In this document: positions 26,708 to 37,490 of the stretch, piece by piece
Layout: each line of letters opens with the position of its first letter
Position numbering within the stretch: the stretch's first letter is position 1
Assembly: GCA_022827265.1 (NCBI GenBank)
Contig: JAJDTF010000050.1
Span: 1 to 40,741 of the forward strand
Direction: 5' to 3'
DNA length: 40,741 bases
From: Acidimicrobiia bacterium
GTDB taxonomy: Bacteria > Actinomycetota > Acidimicrobiia > Acidimicrobiales > Poriferisodalaceae
The notes under the pieces: model-generated
What the model saw: only the letters and a program-made list of their open reading frames with translations
What the model was told of the DNA's origin: nothing
Database searches by the model: none
Translations under genes and position numbers: made by a program

Positions 26708-26762
26708 CGAATCACATGTGTGAAATACCAATTGATTTACAATTGATGTCAAATTAGTAGTT
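26708..26762 (+). repeat. AT-rich 55-base direct repeat, right copy
   Basis: Second copy of the repeat at 25193-25247, 33 bases after the fic stop and 90 bases before terC. The last 24 bases before the end (from AATTGATGTC) are identical to the left copy. Read on the minus strand it contains TTGACA, but no minus-strand gene starts nearby. Confidence 0.85.
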
Positions 26763-26838
26763 CATGGCTTGATAAGAGGCCGCGCGATGCATCGAGTCGG
26801 GATCCCTGAGTAGCTGCGACGGCGTCGCGCGCTCGCTC

Positions 26839-26844
26839 TAGCGT
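26839..26844 (+). promoter_or_regulatory. Putative -10 element of terC (leaderless)
   Basis: TAGCGT ends 8 bases before the GTG at 26853. There is no ribosome-binding site between them, which fits a leaderless transcript. Confidence 0.4.
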
Positions 26845-26852
26845 GTGCGGCC

Positions 26853-27695
26853 GTGGAATGGGTCGCGAATCCTGAGGTCTGGATCTCTCTGGTCACGCTG
26901 ACGGTGCTCGAGATCGTGCTCGGCATCGACAACGTGATCTTCATCTCGATACTCGCCGGACGGCTGGGCGGCAAGGAGGCCGAGCGCGCCCGCGTGGTGG
27001 GCCTGTCGCTGGCCATGGGCATGCGGGTGCTGTTGCTGCTCGGCATCTCGTGGATCGTGCGGCTGACGACGCCGCTGTTCTCGGTGTTCGGCCATGAGCT
27101 GTCGGGGCGAGATCTGATCCTGCTGGGCGGCGGGCTGTTCCTGCTGGGCAAGTCGACGTTCGAGATCCATCACAAACTCGAGGGCGACGACCACGATGAC
27201 GCAGGCGAGCGGGCAGGGGCCACGTTCACCCGGGTGATCATCCAGATCCTGCTGCTGGACTTGGTGTTCAGCCTCGACTCGGTCATCACTGCGGTGGGCA
27301 TGGCCGACCGGGTGGGCGTGATGATCGCTGCGGTCGTCATCGCCGTCGGGGTGATGCTGTGGTCGTCAGGACCGGTGATGCGCTTCGTGGGCAAGCACCC
27401 GACGGTCAAGATGCTGGCGCTGGCGTTCCTGCTGCTCATCGGCATGTCGCTCGTGGCCGAAGGCGCCGAGTTCCACATCCCGAAGGGTTACATCTACTTC
27501 GCCATGGGCTTCGCCGTGCTGGTGGAAGCGCTCAACCTGCGGATGAAGCGCAACCGCCAGCCGCGCACGCCGCCCGTCGAGTTCCATGAGCGCCGCCTGC
27601 CCGAGCCAGCGGCCGTCGCCGATGCGAGTCCAGCCAGCAACGAGGACAGCGGGACCGCCGACACTCCGCCCGGCAATCCCGGGGACGCTCCCTAG
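26853..27695 (+). CDS. TerC-family integral membrane protein
   Basis: The 280-residue protein has about seven hydrophobic helices and the TerC hallmarks LEIVLGIDNVIFIS in the first helix and LDLVFSLDSVITAVG in the middle. Both have the conserved acidic residues (GIDN, SLDS) thought to line a metal path. TerC proteins have been linked to manganese export and metalation of secreted enzymes in Gram-positive bacteria, and originally to tellurite resistance; this gene alone does not decide which. A His/Asp-rich cytoplasmic loop (GDDHDDAGE) follows the third helix, and the last 50 residues are Pro/Ala-rich and variable. The stop lies 9 bases from the end of the convergent flotillin gene. Confidence 0.92.
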   Translation: MEWVANPEVWISLVTLTVLEIVLGIDNVIFISILAGRLGGKEAERARVVGLSLAMGMRVLLLLGISWIVRLTTPLFSVFGHELSGRDLILLGGGLFLLGKSTFEIHHKLEGDDHDDAGERAGATFTRVIIQILLLDLVFSLDSVITAVGMADRVGVMIAAVVIAVGVMLWSSGPVMRFVGKHPTVKMLALAFLLLIGMSLVAEGAEFHIPKGYIYFAMGFAVLVEALNLRMKRNRQPRTPPVEFHERRLPEPAAVADASPASNEDSGTADTPPGNPGDAP

Positions 27696-27704
27696 ACGCG
27701 TTCG

Positions 27705-29165
27705 CTAGACGTCGGCGTCGCTGCCGCCGTCGTCAGCCACCTCGGCCTCGGTGACGTCCGAGTCTGCCGAGCGTTCACGAAGCTGTTCGGCGATCTGACG
27801 CAGCCGCTCGACGGTGTCTGCGTTGTCGAGCTCGCCCAGAAACTCAGGCAGCCGGATGCCCGCCTGGCTGGCAACTTCGTGCAGCGGGGGAAGCGCGCCG
27901 ATCAGGCCGGAGATGAAGTTGGCGGTGGTGCCGTTCTCGCCATGGGGACCGCCGCCGGAATCCCACACGGTGATCTTGTCGATCTGCAGGTTCGAGATCG
28001 CCTTCACCTGCTCGGCCACGAGGTTCGGCAGTTGCTCGGCAACGAGCAGCAGCGCTGCTTCTGGCGCTGCACCGCCGCTGGCAGTCACCAGCGCGCCCAA
28101 GCCCTCGGCGCGGCGGGTCAGCAACGCCAGCAAGCCCAATGCCTCGGCTTCCATCAGCAGCCGCTGACCGTCGGCCTCGCCGGCCTTGACCAGCCTGATG
28201 CGGTCGGCCTCGGCCTCGGCCAGCGTCCGCACCCGCTCGCGTTCCACCTGAGCGGGCACCACGATGTCAGCATCCTGCGCGGCCTTGTCGCGCTCTGCGC
28301 GCACCCGCTCGGCTTCTGCCTCAGCCATGAACGATTCCTGTTCGGCCTGGGCCTGGCTGACGCGTTCGGCAGCGTTGGCGGCACGTTCGGCTTCGGCTTC
28401 CTTCTGGCGCCGCTCGCTCGCAGATTCGGCGATCACCACATGCGATTCGTTCTCGCCTTCGGTTGCAATGGCGTTGGCCTGTGCCACACGGATGCGCTGC
28501 TCGCGCTGGGCCTCGGCGGCGCCGATGTCGCCGTCGCGCTCCTGTTCGGCCACCTTGACCTTCGCCTCGCTGATGGCGCGGGCCGCTGCTTCGCGGCCGA
28601 GGGCGTCGATGTATCCCGATTCGTCGGTGATGTCCTGGATGTTGACGTTGATGAGGCGCAGCCCGACCTTGCGAAGTTCGAGCTCGAGCGATTCGGTGAT
28701 GTTGGTGATGAGCTGCTCGCGGTCGGCGTTGATCTGCTCGATCGGCATCGTGGCGATCACCACGCGCATCTGGCCGAAGATGATGTCGCGGGCCAAGTTC
28801 TCGATGTCCAGCAGCGACAGGCCCAGCAGCCGCTCCGCAGCGTTCTGCATGACACCGGGCTCGGTCGAGATGCCGACCGTGAACGTCGCTGGAGTATTGA
28901 CCCGGATGTTCTGCTGGGAGAGCGCTCCCTGGAGCTTGATCTCGATCGGGATAGGCGTCAGATCCAGGTATGCGTAGCCCTGCACGATGGGCCACACCAT
29001 GGCTCCGCCGCCGTGCAGGCACCTCGCCGACTCGCCTTCCCCGCCGACGCGTCCATAGACCACGAGGATCCGGTCGGATGGACAGCGCTTGAAGCGTGAC
29101 GAGATCCACAGCAGGGCAATCAGCAGGATGGCGAAGATGCCGCCTGCGAGGGCGATGAAAGCCAT
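27705..29165 (-). CDS. Flotillin-like SPFH-domain membrane scaffold protein
   Basis: A 486-residue flotillin. Residues 3-22 form an N-terminal membrane helix (FIALAGGIFAILLIALLWIS). The SPFH/band-7 domain covers about 30-190 (RILVVYGRVGGEG ... RLINVNIQDITDESGYIDALG). A long Ala/Glu-rich coiled coil with repeated EAEAERVRAE-type units spans about 195-360, and residues 400-486 are acidic. Bacterial flotillins organise fluid or ordered membrane microdomains and support signalling and secretion complexes. ATG 29165 has GAGAGG five bases upstream. The NfeD-type gene ends 35 bases before it on the same strand, the classic nfeD-flotillin arrangement, so co-expression is near certain. Confidence 0.94.
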   Translation of the reverse strand: MAFIALAGGIFAILLIALLWISSRFKRCPSDRILVVYGRVGGEGESARCLHGGGAMVWPIVQGYAYLDLTPIPIEIKLQGALSQQNIRVNTPATFTVGISTEPGVMQNAAERLLGLSLLDIENLARDIIFGQMRVVIATMPIEQINADREQLITNITESLELELRKVGLRLINVNIQDITDESGYIDALGREAAARAISEAKVKVAEQERDGDIGAAEAQREQRIRVAQANAIATEGENESHVVIAESASERRQKEAEAERAANAAERVSQAQAEQESFMAEAEAERVRAERDKAAQDADIVVPAQVERERVRTLAEAEADRIRLVKAGEADGQRLLMEAEALGLLALLTRRAEGLGALVTASGGAAPEAALLLVAEQLPNLVAEQVKAISNLQIDKITVWDSGGGPHGENGTTANFISGLIGALPPLHEVASQAGIRLPEFLGELDNADTVERLRQIAEQLRERSADSDVTEAEVADDGGSDADV

Positions 29166-29200
29166 ATTTGCCTCTCGTAGTGAGTGGTGGGAAGCTCAGG

Positions 29201-29749
29201 CTAATGAGGTGCCACGAGCACGGTCGAAGGGTCGACGACGCCGACGACGGTGATGGCAGTCTGCGCCGGCAGGCTCTCGTCGGACTCCGTCAGGGCATTG
29301 ATGACCCGCATGCGTCCCTGCACCATCACTTCGACTTTGCCGGGTTTCGAACGGTTCGCAGCAACCGTGAGATAGACGGTGCCGTGTGCGCCCACGGCGG
29401 ACTGGTAGTCGATCGAGCCGCTCTCGCCGAGCTTCGCAAACGAGCGCCACAAGAAGCCCACGGCAAGGAACACTGCGAGACCGGCGGCGATGGCGACGCC
29501 GACTGACAGAGCTGTGGAGCGGTCTGCCTGCTTCATGAGGACGCCCGTCCAGCCGAATGCAAACGAGAACGCGGTCAACGTCCGGATCGAGAGGAACCCG
29601 CTGCCCGGGTCCTCGTCGCCGATGTCGACGTCCGCTCCGATGCCGAACGCCAGCAGTGCAATCTGTACCAGCAGGAAGAAGCTGGAGATAAAGGCGATCG
29701 CATAGAAGATCTGCAGATCGCCGGTCAGAGCCTGCCACCAGTCGCCCAT
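29201..29749 (-). CDS. NfeD-like membrane protein, flotillin partner
   Basis: A 182-residue protein with three membrane helices (about 15-38, 53-72 and 80-100). A soluble C-terminal domain (about 115-182) with GAHGTVYLTVAAN and ITVVGVVDPSTVLV strands fits the OB-like domain of NfeD proteins. It is the short form without the N-terminal ClpP-class protease, as in YuaF/YqiJ partners of flotillins. The OB domain is thought to help place flotillin assemblies. An acidic DVDIGDEDPGSG loop lies between helices 1 and 2. ATG 29749 follows GGGAGG at six bases, a strong site, so it leads the operon with flotillin 35 bases on. Confidence 0.88.
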   Translation of the reverse strand: MGDWWQALTGDLQIFYAIAFISSFFLLVQIALLAFGIGADVDIGDEDPGSGFLSIRTLTAFSFAFGWTGVLMKQADRSTALSVGVAIAAGLAVFLAVGFLWRSFAKLGESGSIDYQSAVGAHGTVYLTVAANRSKPGKVEVMVQGRMRVINALTESDESLPAQTAITVVGVVDPSTVLVAPH

Positions 29750-29800
29750 GAACTGCCTCCCAGCGGGAACTCTACGTGCCGATACATATCGGCTCAGTCG

Positions 29801-30292
29801 TTAGCTGAGGCGGCGTTCGGTCAGGCCGCCTGCCGGCGTCCACGTCTCGACGACGAGCTGCTGACCGTCGACCCGCACGAGCACGGCCCGGGCGATCCTC
29901 ACGGTGAACAGGGCCATCGGGGTTGCGTCGTCGATCTCGTGATGGTGCCCGCGCATGAAGGTCTCGAGCTGCTCTGCGTCGGCGGGCACTGCCGTGCCTT
30001 CGATGCGGGCATCGCCTGCTTTCAGTTCCCCGCTCTCGGGCGCTGAGTGCAGCCCGAACCGGGGGTCGCGCCGCAGATCGGCGGCCTTGCGCGAGTTGCG
30101 GTCCATCCCCAGCCAGAGATGGCCGTCTCGGATCGGGGCTTCCATGCCGGACATGCGGGGGGCGCCGTCGGCGCGGACGGTGGCCATGACTGCGTGCAGG
30201 TGACTCTCGAAGCGCTTCTGGATGCGTGCGGCCAACTCCGGGCTGGCCGCCGCAAACGCTCCCCAGCTCGTCTCAGTGTCAACCCCGCTCAT
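29801..30292 (-). CDS. Pyridoxamine-phosphate-oxidase-like split-barrel flavoprotein
   Basis: A 163-residue protein of the FMN/F420-binding split-barrel superfamily. The strands HAVMATVRADGAPRMSGM and HLWLGMDRNSRKAADLRRDPRFGL match the 'xATVrxDGxPr' and 'xxxxsrKxxnLrrdPrv' signatures that contact the cofactor phosphate. The family covers pyridoxamine phosphate oxidases, haem-degrading proteins and F420-dependent reductases; size and context do not decide which. ATG 30292 was chosen because GGAGG lies about 10 bases upstream and the extra 22 residues of the open frame look unstructured. The sugar dehydrogenase diverges from it. Confidence 0.85.
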   Translation of the reverse strand: MSGVDTETSWGAFAAASPELAARIQKRFESHLHAVMATVRADGAPRMSGMEAPIRDGHLWLGMDRNSRKAADLRRDPRFGLHSAPESGELKAGDARIEGTAVPADAEQLETFMRGHHHEIDDATPMALFTVRIARAVLVRVDGQQLVVETWTPAGGLTERRLS

Positions 30293-30438
30293 CTGCCGGT
30301 CACCTCCGCTGTCCGTCCTGCGTGATTCTGTACCAGCGATGTGGGTACGGTCGGCCACCGCGAGACGGCCGTCTGCGGTAACTGCCCGATCTGGGCACGC
30401 CGGGGCGATCCCGCGTCAGGTCGAGCGGGTGCCGTCGG

Positions 30439-30444
30439 TACCGT
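30439..30444 (+). promoter_or_regulatory. Putative -10 element, leaderless sugar-dehydrogenase gene
   Basis: TACCGT lies 7 bases before the GTG at 30452. With no ribosome-binding site in between, this fits a leaderless start in the way seen for terC and the ATPase at 40080. Confidence 0.4.
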
Positions 30445-30451
30445 CGCCGGG

Positions 30452-31960
30452 GTGAGACCGATGCGTACGGCAGTGACACTCGCGGCGGTCGTGCTGATGG
30501 CCGCCGGATGCGGTTCGGTCCTCGGCGATCGGGACGGTCCGTCGACCGGTGGGCAGGAAGGAGCACCCAGCGACGGGCCCACGGCGGTGGTGACGGCGCC
30601 GCCGGCGCTGCGGACTATCCCGCCTCCGGACACGACAGGCGGACCCTCCGTCACGACACGTCCCTCCGGTGCCGGTGCCGCAGACAACACAGACAGCGCA
30701 GACAGCGGTGGCACTGGCAACGCACAGGGCGGCGAGACACCGGACAGCAGCACACAGGGCGGCGAGACACAGGCCAGCGACGCTGCGGGCACCGCAGGCG
30801 CGGCACCCGATCCGGCGACGACGCCGCAGACGAGTGCGCCATCGGCCGACGGCGATGTCCCGTCGCTGGCCGAGACACGGTTCGAGTTGGTGCCGGTGGC
30901 CGAGATCGAAGCGCCGATAGCGCTGGTCGCTCGGCCCGGAACCGGCCAGCGGTACGTCGCGACCCTGACTGGGCACGTGTGGCTGCTGGACCCCACCGAC
31001 GGCCGCGACGACGATGGCGGCGCTGATGCCAGGGCCGCTCCGCAGCTCGTGGCCGACTTCGGTTCGAGGGTCAGCCAAGGATGCGAGAACGGGCTGCTGG
31101 GAATCACCTTCAGCCCGGACGGGTCGCAGCTCTACGTCAGCTACACCGACACCGCCCGAAACAGCCGGATCGCCGTGATGCCGATGGACGGCGAGTCACC
31201 CCAAGCCGACCGGCGCCGGGTGCTGCTGGCGCTCGATCAGCCGGCGTGCAACCACAACGGCGGCGACCTCACGTTCGGGCCCGACGGCAACCTGTGGATC
31301 GGATTCGGCGACGGCGGCGGGGCGGACGACGTCTTCGGTCAAGGCCAAAACCGCTCCACCCTGCTGGCCACGATGGCCCGCATCGATCCCAACCCCGCCT
31401 CGGGGCAGGGCTACGGCATTCCGGCCGGCAATCCCTTTGCCGCCGGCGGCGAAGCGCCCGAGGTGTGGGCCTACGGCGCTCGCAACCCGTGGCGCTTCTC
31501 GTTCGACCGGCTCACCGGCGACCTGTGGATCGCCGATGTCGGCCAGAACCGCATCGAGGAGATCCACGTGCTGCCCGCCGCCGAGGGCTGGCTGCCCGGC
31601 GCCAACCTGGGCTGGCCGCTGTTCGAGGGCAACGAGCGCTTCAGCGGCAGCGAGTCGCCCGCCGATCTCGTGTTCCCCGTCTACACCTATACCCATGACG
31701 AGGGTTGCTCGGTGACCGGCGGCTACGTCTACCGGGGCCGCGCCATCGCAGCGCTGCAAGGCACCTACGTATTCGGCGACTACTGCGCCGGCGACCTGTG
31801 GGGCCTCGTCCGCGGGCCCGACGGCACAGCCGAGCGCATCGATTTGGGTGTGTCGGCGTCGCGTAACACGCTCGTGTCGTTCGGCGAGGACGCCGACGGC
31901 GAGCTCTACGCGCTCAGCGCAGCCGGCACGGTGTACCGCCTGGCGGCTGTAGAGCCCTAG
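30452..31960 (+). CDS. PQQ-type glucose/sorbosone dehydrogenase lipoprotein
   Basis: A 502-residue exported protein. A lipoprotein signal (LAAVVLMAAGC) gives a lipobox Cys near residue 18. A low-complexity linker of Gly/Ser/Thr/Asp follows to about residue 130, with a short repeat of QGGET. The six-bladed propeller domain (about 145-500) resembles soluble glucose/aldose-sugar dehydrogenases: CENGLLGITFSPDG, then HNGGDLTFGPDGNLWIGFGDGGG-type strands, YGARNPWRFSFD and ADVGQNRIEEI, and GGYVYRG near the end. The HNGGDL and RNPWR segments hold the usual catalytic His and PQQ-binding residues. The protein probably oxidises sugars or alcohols outside the membrane. GTG 30452 or ATG 30461 can start it. 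No PQQ synthesis genes are in the window. Confidence 0.88.
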   Translation: MRPMRTAVTLAAVVLMAAGCGSVLGDRDGPSTGGQEGAPSDGPTAVVTAPPALRTIPPPDTTGGPSVTTRPSGAGAADNTDSADSGGTGNAQGGETPDSSTQGGETQASDAAGTAGAAPDPATTPQTSAPSADGDVPSLAETRFELVPVAEIEAPIALVARPGTGQRYVATLTGHVWLLDPTDGRDDDGGADARAAPQLVADFGSRVSQGCENGLLGITFSPDGSQLYVSYTDTARNSRIAVMPMDGESPQADRRRVLLALDQPACNHNGGDLTFGPDGNLWIGFGDGGGADDVFGQGQNRSTLLATMARIDPNPASGQGYGIPAGNPFAAGGEAPEVWAYGARNPWRFSFDRLTGDLWIADVGQNRIEEIHVLPAAEGWLPGANLGWPLFEGNERFSGSESPADLVFPVYTYTHDEGCSVTGGYVYRGRAIAALQGTYVFGDYCAGDLWGLVRGPDGTAERIDLGVSASRNTLVSFGEDADGELYALSAAGTVYRLAAVEP

Positions 31961-32022
31961 CGGCCACGGCGTCGCCCTGCGCGTTCCGCTCTCGCTCCCC
32001 GTTCGCATGCGATTGGGCTCGC

Positions 32023-32036
32023 GGGCCGCTCGGCCC
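32023..32036. terminator. Possible two-way terminator hairpin
   Basis: GGGCC and GGCCC form a 5-bp stem around a 4-base loop between the convergent sugar-dehydrogenase and propeller genes. There is no U-run on either strand, so function is uncertain. Confidence 0.3.
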
Positions 32037-32050
32037 AGCGGCTCAACCTC

Positions 32051-34474
32051 TTACTCGGAGTCTGACTCGGCGTCGGCTTCCGGCACTATCTCGGGCTGCC
32101 AATCGCCCCAGGTGACATCGGTGATCAGGCGATGCATCCACCGGGGCTGGCCGGTCTCGATGCTCCACACGTTCACTCCGCGCGCACGATCCCGGAACCA
32201 GCCGATCAACGACTCGATCGAACCCGAGGCGTAGATCAGATGGCTGTCGCTCGGCGACCAGATCGCGACCCGCGTCGGAGCCGGCAGCGTGTGCACGAGC
32301 TCCGCGTCGCCGTCCGGCGAGTCGGGAGTGTGCACGTACAGCGCCTCCCGCTCCGGCACGCCGTCGCCGTCGTCGTCGTGCTGTGCGACGTAGGCGACAC
32401 GGCCGTCGCCGGACCACGACAGCGAGCTGCCTGCCTCTGCCAGCGTGGTCACCTCGCCTTCACCGTCGGCTCGCTCGGTGCGGGCAACCAGGCCCAGCAC
32501 ATCGCCCTCGTCGTCGCGCAGCATCTCGGTGTAGGAGAGGTGCGTGCCGTCGTGCGACCAGAAGATCCAGCCATAGAGCGATGGAGAGACCTCGCCGATG
32601 AAGCGCTTCGAGCTCCCGTCGCGATGGGCCACCCACGACAGCTCGGGGGTGATGTAGTCGAGCGCTGGGCGGTCGGTTACCTCCCCGTACTCGAGGTAGG
32701 CGCTGTCAGGCGACCAACCCAGGAACCCCACGTTCTCTGCGATGGCAACCGGCTCGGCGTCGCCGTCCACCGATTCGATGCGCAACTCCGTCGAGCAGTC
32801 GTCGGGGTCGAGTGCCTCGTAGGCGAAGTGCTTGCCATCGGGCGACCACGGGTTGACGATGACCACCGTCCAAGCGTGGTAGTGAACGGGGCCGATCTCG
32901 CGTGTCTCGCTGCCGTCGGCAGACGCGATCCACAAGCTCCAGCCCTCATGGTCCGGGTCGGCCTCGCATTCGTGCGGCGTGGCGTAGAGGAGGTGCCTGC
33001 TGTCGGGCGACCAGCGCAGGATGGCGGCATCCTCGGCGAGTCTGACCGGCGGTGTGCTGCCGTCGGTCGGTTCGATGCGCAGTTCGTTGACGTCCTCGCC
33101 CGTCTCGGGATCGGTGTGGCCGGTGACGTAGGCCATATAGGCGCTGTCACGCGACCAGATGAAGTCGCGGATGTCGCCGTAGTACCAGGTGCGTGCATTC
33201 ATCTGGCCCAAGCTGCGGATCAGGGTGCCGTCGGCGTCGAACAGCAACGCCTCGAAGGAGTCGAGACGGTCGTTGTCGTTGGTGTCGGTGTTGTTCCAGA
33301 CGAGGACGTGCTCGCCGTCGGGCGACCGCCACGGCCACGTGCCCTCGGGCCCCACAGGCTCAGCTTCGCCGCCGGGAGCGGCCACCAGCACCTGCTTCTC
33401 ATCGTCAGCCCACGTCAGCCGCCCGTCGCTGTCGTGCCACTCCCAGCCGTTGTGGTCGACGGTGCGCAGCATGCGTTCGCTGCCGTCGGCTCGAACCGTG
33501 AACAGCGTGGAGCCGATACCGCCGATGCCCGATGCCTCGGTGAGCGCCAGGAATGGCGGCCGCTCGCCCTCGTCGGCGACAGCGGGTCGAATTCTCTCAC
33601 CCCTGCTGATGGCCTCGAACGTTGTGCGTGCGTTGCCGGTGAGCGTTGCCACCTCCACGGCGGGGGACGGCGTGTCGGTTGCAAGCGCCACGCGCTCCAC
33701 GGAGACGTCGGACTCGATCGCCCCCAGCACCGCTTCGACCGCCGCCTCAGCTGCCAGGCCGTGCTCGTCGGCGAGACCGGCGAAGACGATCCGCGCCGGT
33801 CGGTAGTCGGTGATCAGCGACACGGTTGCCTCGGACAGGCCGTCGGCGATCGTGGCAGGCGAGAAGTAGGTGACGGCGACATCTTCGAAGCCTGCGGCGA
33901 ACTGCCTCGCAGTGTCGATGTCGGCGTCGTTCCAGCCGTCGGCCACGATCAGCACCATGGTGCCGGGGCCCACGCGGTTGGGCAGATCCAGGCCGATGCG
34001 TGCGGCCGCAGCGGCCGTCTCGGCGCGGGTGGCGCCGTCGAGATGCTGGAGCACGGTCCACCGGTAGGCCGAACGCACTGCAGCGCTCAGCTCGTCCATC
34101 ACCGTCGGCGGCACGGCATCGGAGCCGCCGAGGACCATCACGCGATCTGGCGCGAAGGCAGCGATGAGCTCCGAGAGCTCTGCGGGCACGCCGTCGGCAC
34201 TCAGACAGGCGGCGGCCGCGTTGCGGGAATGCCGGGCCAGTTCCACCGCCGTCGCTGTGTCGGCGAAGCGTTCACAGTTCGCCAGCACCAGCGTCAGATT
34301 GGGCCCGCTGCGCGTGAAGTTCGTCGGACGTTCCTGCGCTGCTGCGGGCGTTGACAGCAGCACAGAACCCAGCAGCGCTGCGAGGGCCACTGCAGCGGCG
34401 GCAGCTCGTGCCCGCCGCCCGCGCCGCCGACCCGACAGCGTGTGAGGAATCGCAGTTGCATGAGGCATCTTCAT
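32051..34474 (-). CDS. Secreted CWB2-like / beta-propeller surface protein
   Basis: An 807-residue exported protein. Residues 1-47 are an Arg/Ala-rich signal peptide ending near AAAQ. Residues about 55-290 look like diverged CWB2 modules: VMVLGGSDAVPPTVMDEL keeps the central strand, and RIVFAGLADEHG is a second repeat, but the DRYATA motif is mostly lost. Residues about 330-790 hold about eight propeller-type repeats such as WSPDSRHL, WSPDGKHF, WSPDSAYL and WSHDGTHL, as in TolB/PD40 proteins. The end is acidic. No protease motif is present, unlike the related protein at 3450-6764, so it may be a wall-bound binding or sensory protein. Start ATG 34474 has no ribosome-binding site but follows a TAGCAT. 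A 3' relic of a paralogue lies just beyond its start. Confidence 0.88.
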   Translation of the reverse strand: MKMPHATAIPHTLSGRRRGRRARAAAAAVALAALLGSVLLSTPAAAQERPTNFTRSGPNLTLVLANCERFADTATAVELARHSRNAAAACLSADGVPAELSELIAAFAPDRVMVLGGSDAVPPTVMDELSAAVRSAYRWTVLQHLDGATRAETAAAAARIGLDLPNRVGPGTMVLIVADGWNDADIDTARQFAAGFEDVAVTYFSPATIADGLSEATVSLITDYRPARIVFAGLADEHGLAAEAAVEAVLGAIESDVSVERVALATDTPSPAVEVATLTGNARTTFEAISRGERIRPAVADEGERPPFLALTEASGIGGIGSTLFTVRADGSERMLRTVDHNGWEWHDSDGRLTWADDEKQVLVAAPGGEAEPVGPEGTWPWRSPDGEHVLVWNNTDTNDNDRLDSFEALLFDADGTLIRSLGQMNARTWYYGDIRDFIWSRDSAYMAYVTGHTDPETGEDVNELRIEPTDGSTPPVRLAEDAAILRWSPDSRHLLYATPHECEADPDHEGWSLWIASADGSETREIGPVHYHAWTVVIVNPWSPDGKHFAYEALDPDDCSTELRIESVDGDAEPVAIAENVGFLGWSPDSAYLEYGEVTDRPALDYITPELSWVAHRDGSSKRFIGEVSPSLYGWIFWSHDGTHLSYTEMLRDDEGDVLGLVARTERADGEGEVTTLAEAGSSLSWSGDGRVAYVAQHDDDGDGVPEREALYVHTPDSPDGDAELVHTLPAPTRVAIWSPSDSHLIYASGSIESLIGWFRDRARGVNVWSIETGQPRWMHRLITDVTWGDWQPEIVPEADAESDSE

Positions 34475-34483
34475 CGGGGCGGA

Positions 34484-34489
34484 ATGCTA
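34484..34489 (-). promoter_or_regulatory. Putative -10 element of the surface propeller gene
   Basis: On the minus strand TAGCAT ends 9 bases before ATG 34474, leaving only a 1-3 base leader. This fits leaderless expression. Confidence 0.4.
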
Positions 34490-34547
34490 TCGCTGGGCCG
34501 CCTGGTCGCTGGGCCGCGGCCACTGCTCAGCGCTGCTGCCATTCACT

Positions 34548-34700
34548 TCAGGTGACGTCGTCGATCAACCGGCGCGACCAGATGGGCTCGCTGGTGGCCA
34601 TCACCCAGGCATCCGACACGGCGCGCTCGTCGTCGTCGGGTTCGGAGGCTCGCAGCCGCCCGTCGAGACTGGCCCAGCTCAGCTCGCCGCCAGGACCGCT
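34548..34700 (-). pseudogene. 3' relic of a paralogous propeller protein
   Basis: The frame ending at the TGA at 34548-34550 reads VMATSEPIWSRRLIDDVT. It lines up with VWSIETGQPRWMHRLITDVT near the C-terminus of the protein at 32051-34474. About 50 residues of related sequence can be read, starting with GGELSWASLDGRL, which also resembles a propeller strand (SSLSWSGDGRV). Upstream the sequence runs into sdhB on the same strand, so no start or further repeats exist. This is best explained as the tail of a second, tandem copy that was deleted. Confidence 0.6.
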
Positions 34701-35533
34701 TCAGCTCTGGCCGGTCAGCTTGCGGTTCTTGATCTTGGCCTTGACGTAGTCGCGGTTCATGAACGCGATGAAGTCGAGGCTGATCTCCTTGGGGCAGGCC
34801 TCGGTGCACTCGCCGTGATTGGTGCACGAGCCGAAGAACTGCTCCATCGTCTCCACCATGGCCTCAGTGCGCTCCCAGCGCTGGGGCTGGCCTTGGGGGA
34901 TCAGGTTGAGATGCGCCAGCTTCGCCGAGGTGAACAGCTGCGCTGCCGAATTCGGGCAGGCCGCCACGCACGCCCCGCAGCCGATGCACGCCGCTGCGTC
35001 CATCGAGGTGTCCGCGGCTTCCTTCGGCACCGGCGTCTGGTTGGCGTCGCCGACCGCACCGGTGTTGACCGAGATGTAGCCGCCGGCCTCGATGATGCGG
35101 TCGAACGAGCTGCGGTCGACCACGAGGTCGCGCACCACCGGAAAGGCCTTCGCCCGGAACGGCTCCACCGTGATGACGTCGCCGTCGGAGAACTTGCGCA
35201 TGTGCAGCTGGCAGGTGGTTGTGGCCAGCTCGTGCCCGTGCGCCCGGCCGTTGATCATGAGGCTGCACATGCCGCAGATGCCTTCTCGGCAGTCGTGGTC
35301 GAATTCGATCGGAACGTCGCCGCCCTCGATGAGCCGCTCGTTGATGATGTCGAGCAGCTCCAGGAACGACATGTCCTCGCTGATGTTCGGGGCGTCGAAG
35401 GTGTGGAACCGTCCCGGCGCATCGGGCCCGTCCTGGCGCCAGATGCGCAGCGTGAGGCTCAAGGTGCGGCCATGGCTCTGCTGGCTCGTCTGACTGGTTT
35501 GGCCGGCCTGACTGGTCACGTCGTTTGCCCCGC

Positions 35534-35537
<4 letters not shown>
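34701..35537 (-). CDS. sdhB: Succinate dehydrogenase iron-sulfur subunit
   Basis: SdhB passes electrons from the FAD subunit to the membrane quinone pool. The 278-residue protein has the [2Fe-2S] motif [19 protein letters not shown] with a distant Cys in TTTCQ. The two C-terminal clusters are bound by [15 protein letters not shown] and [15 protein letters not shown] 35537 overlaps the sdhA stop as GTGA, so the two are translationally coupled. The open frame upstream adds 28 residues inside sdhA and is not needed. The first 20 residues are Ser/Gln/Thr-rich and probably disordered. It is the last gene of the operon sdhC-sdhA-sdhB. Confidence 0.96.
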
Positions 35538-37489
<1,952 letters not shown>

Positions 37490-37490
37490 G

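Noticed and set aside
30341-31960. Longer sugar-dehydrogenase start at 30341
   Set aside because: It would bury the lipoprotein signal 37 residues in; GTG 30452 follows TACCGT by 7 bases and exposes the signal.
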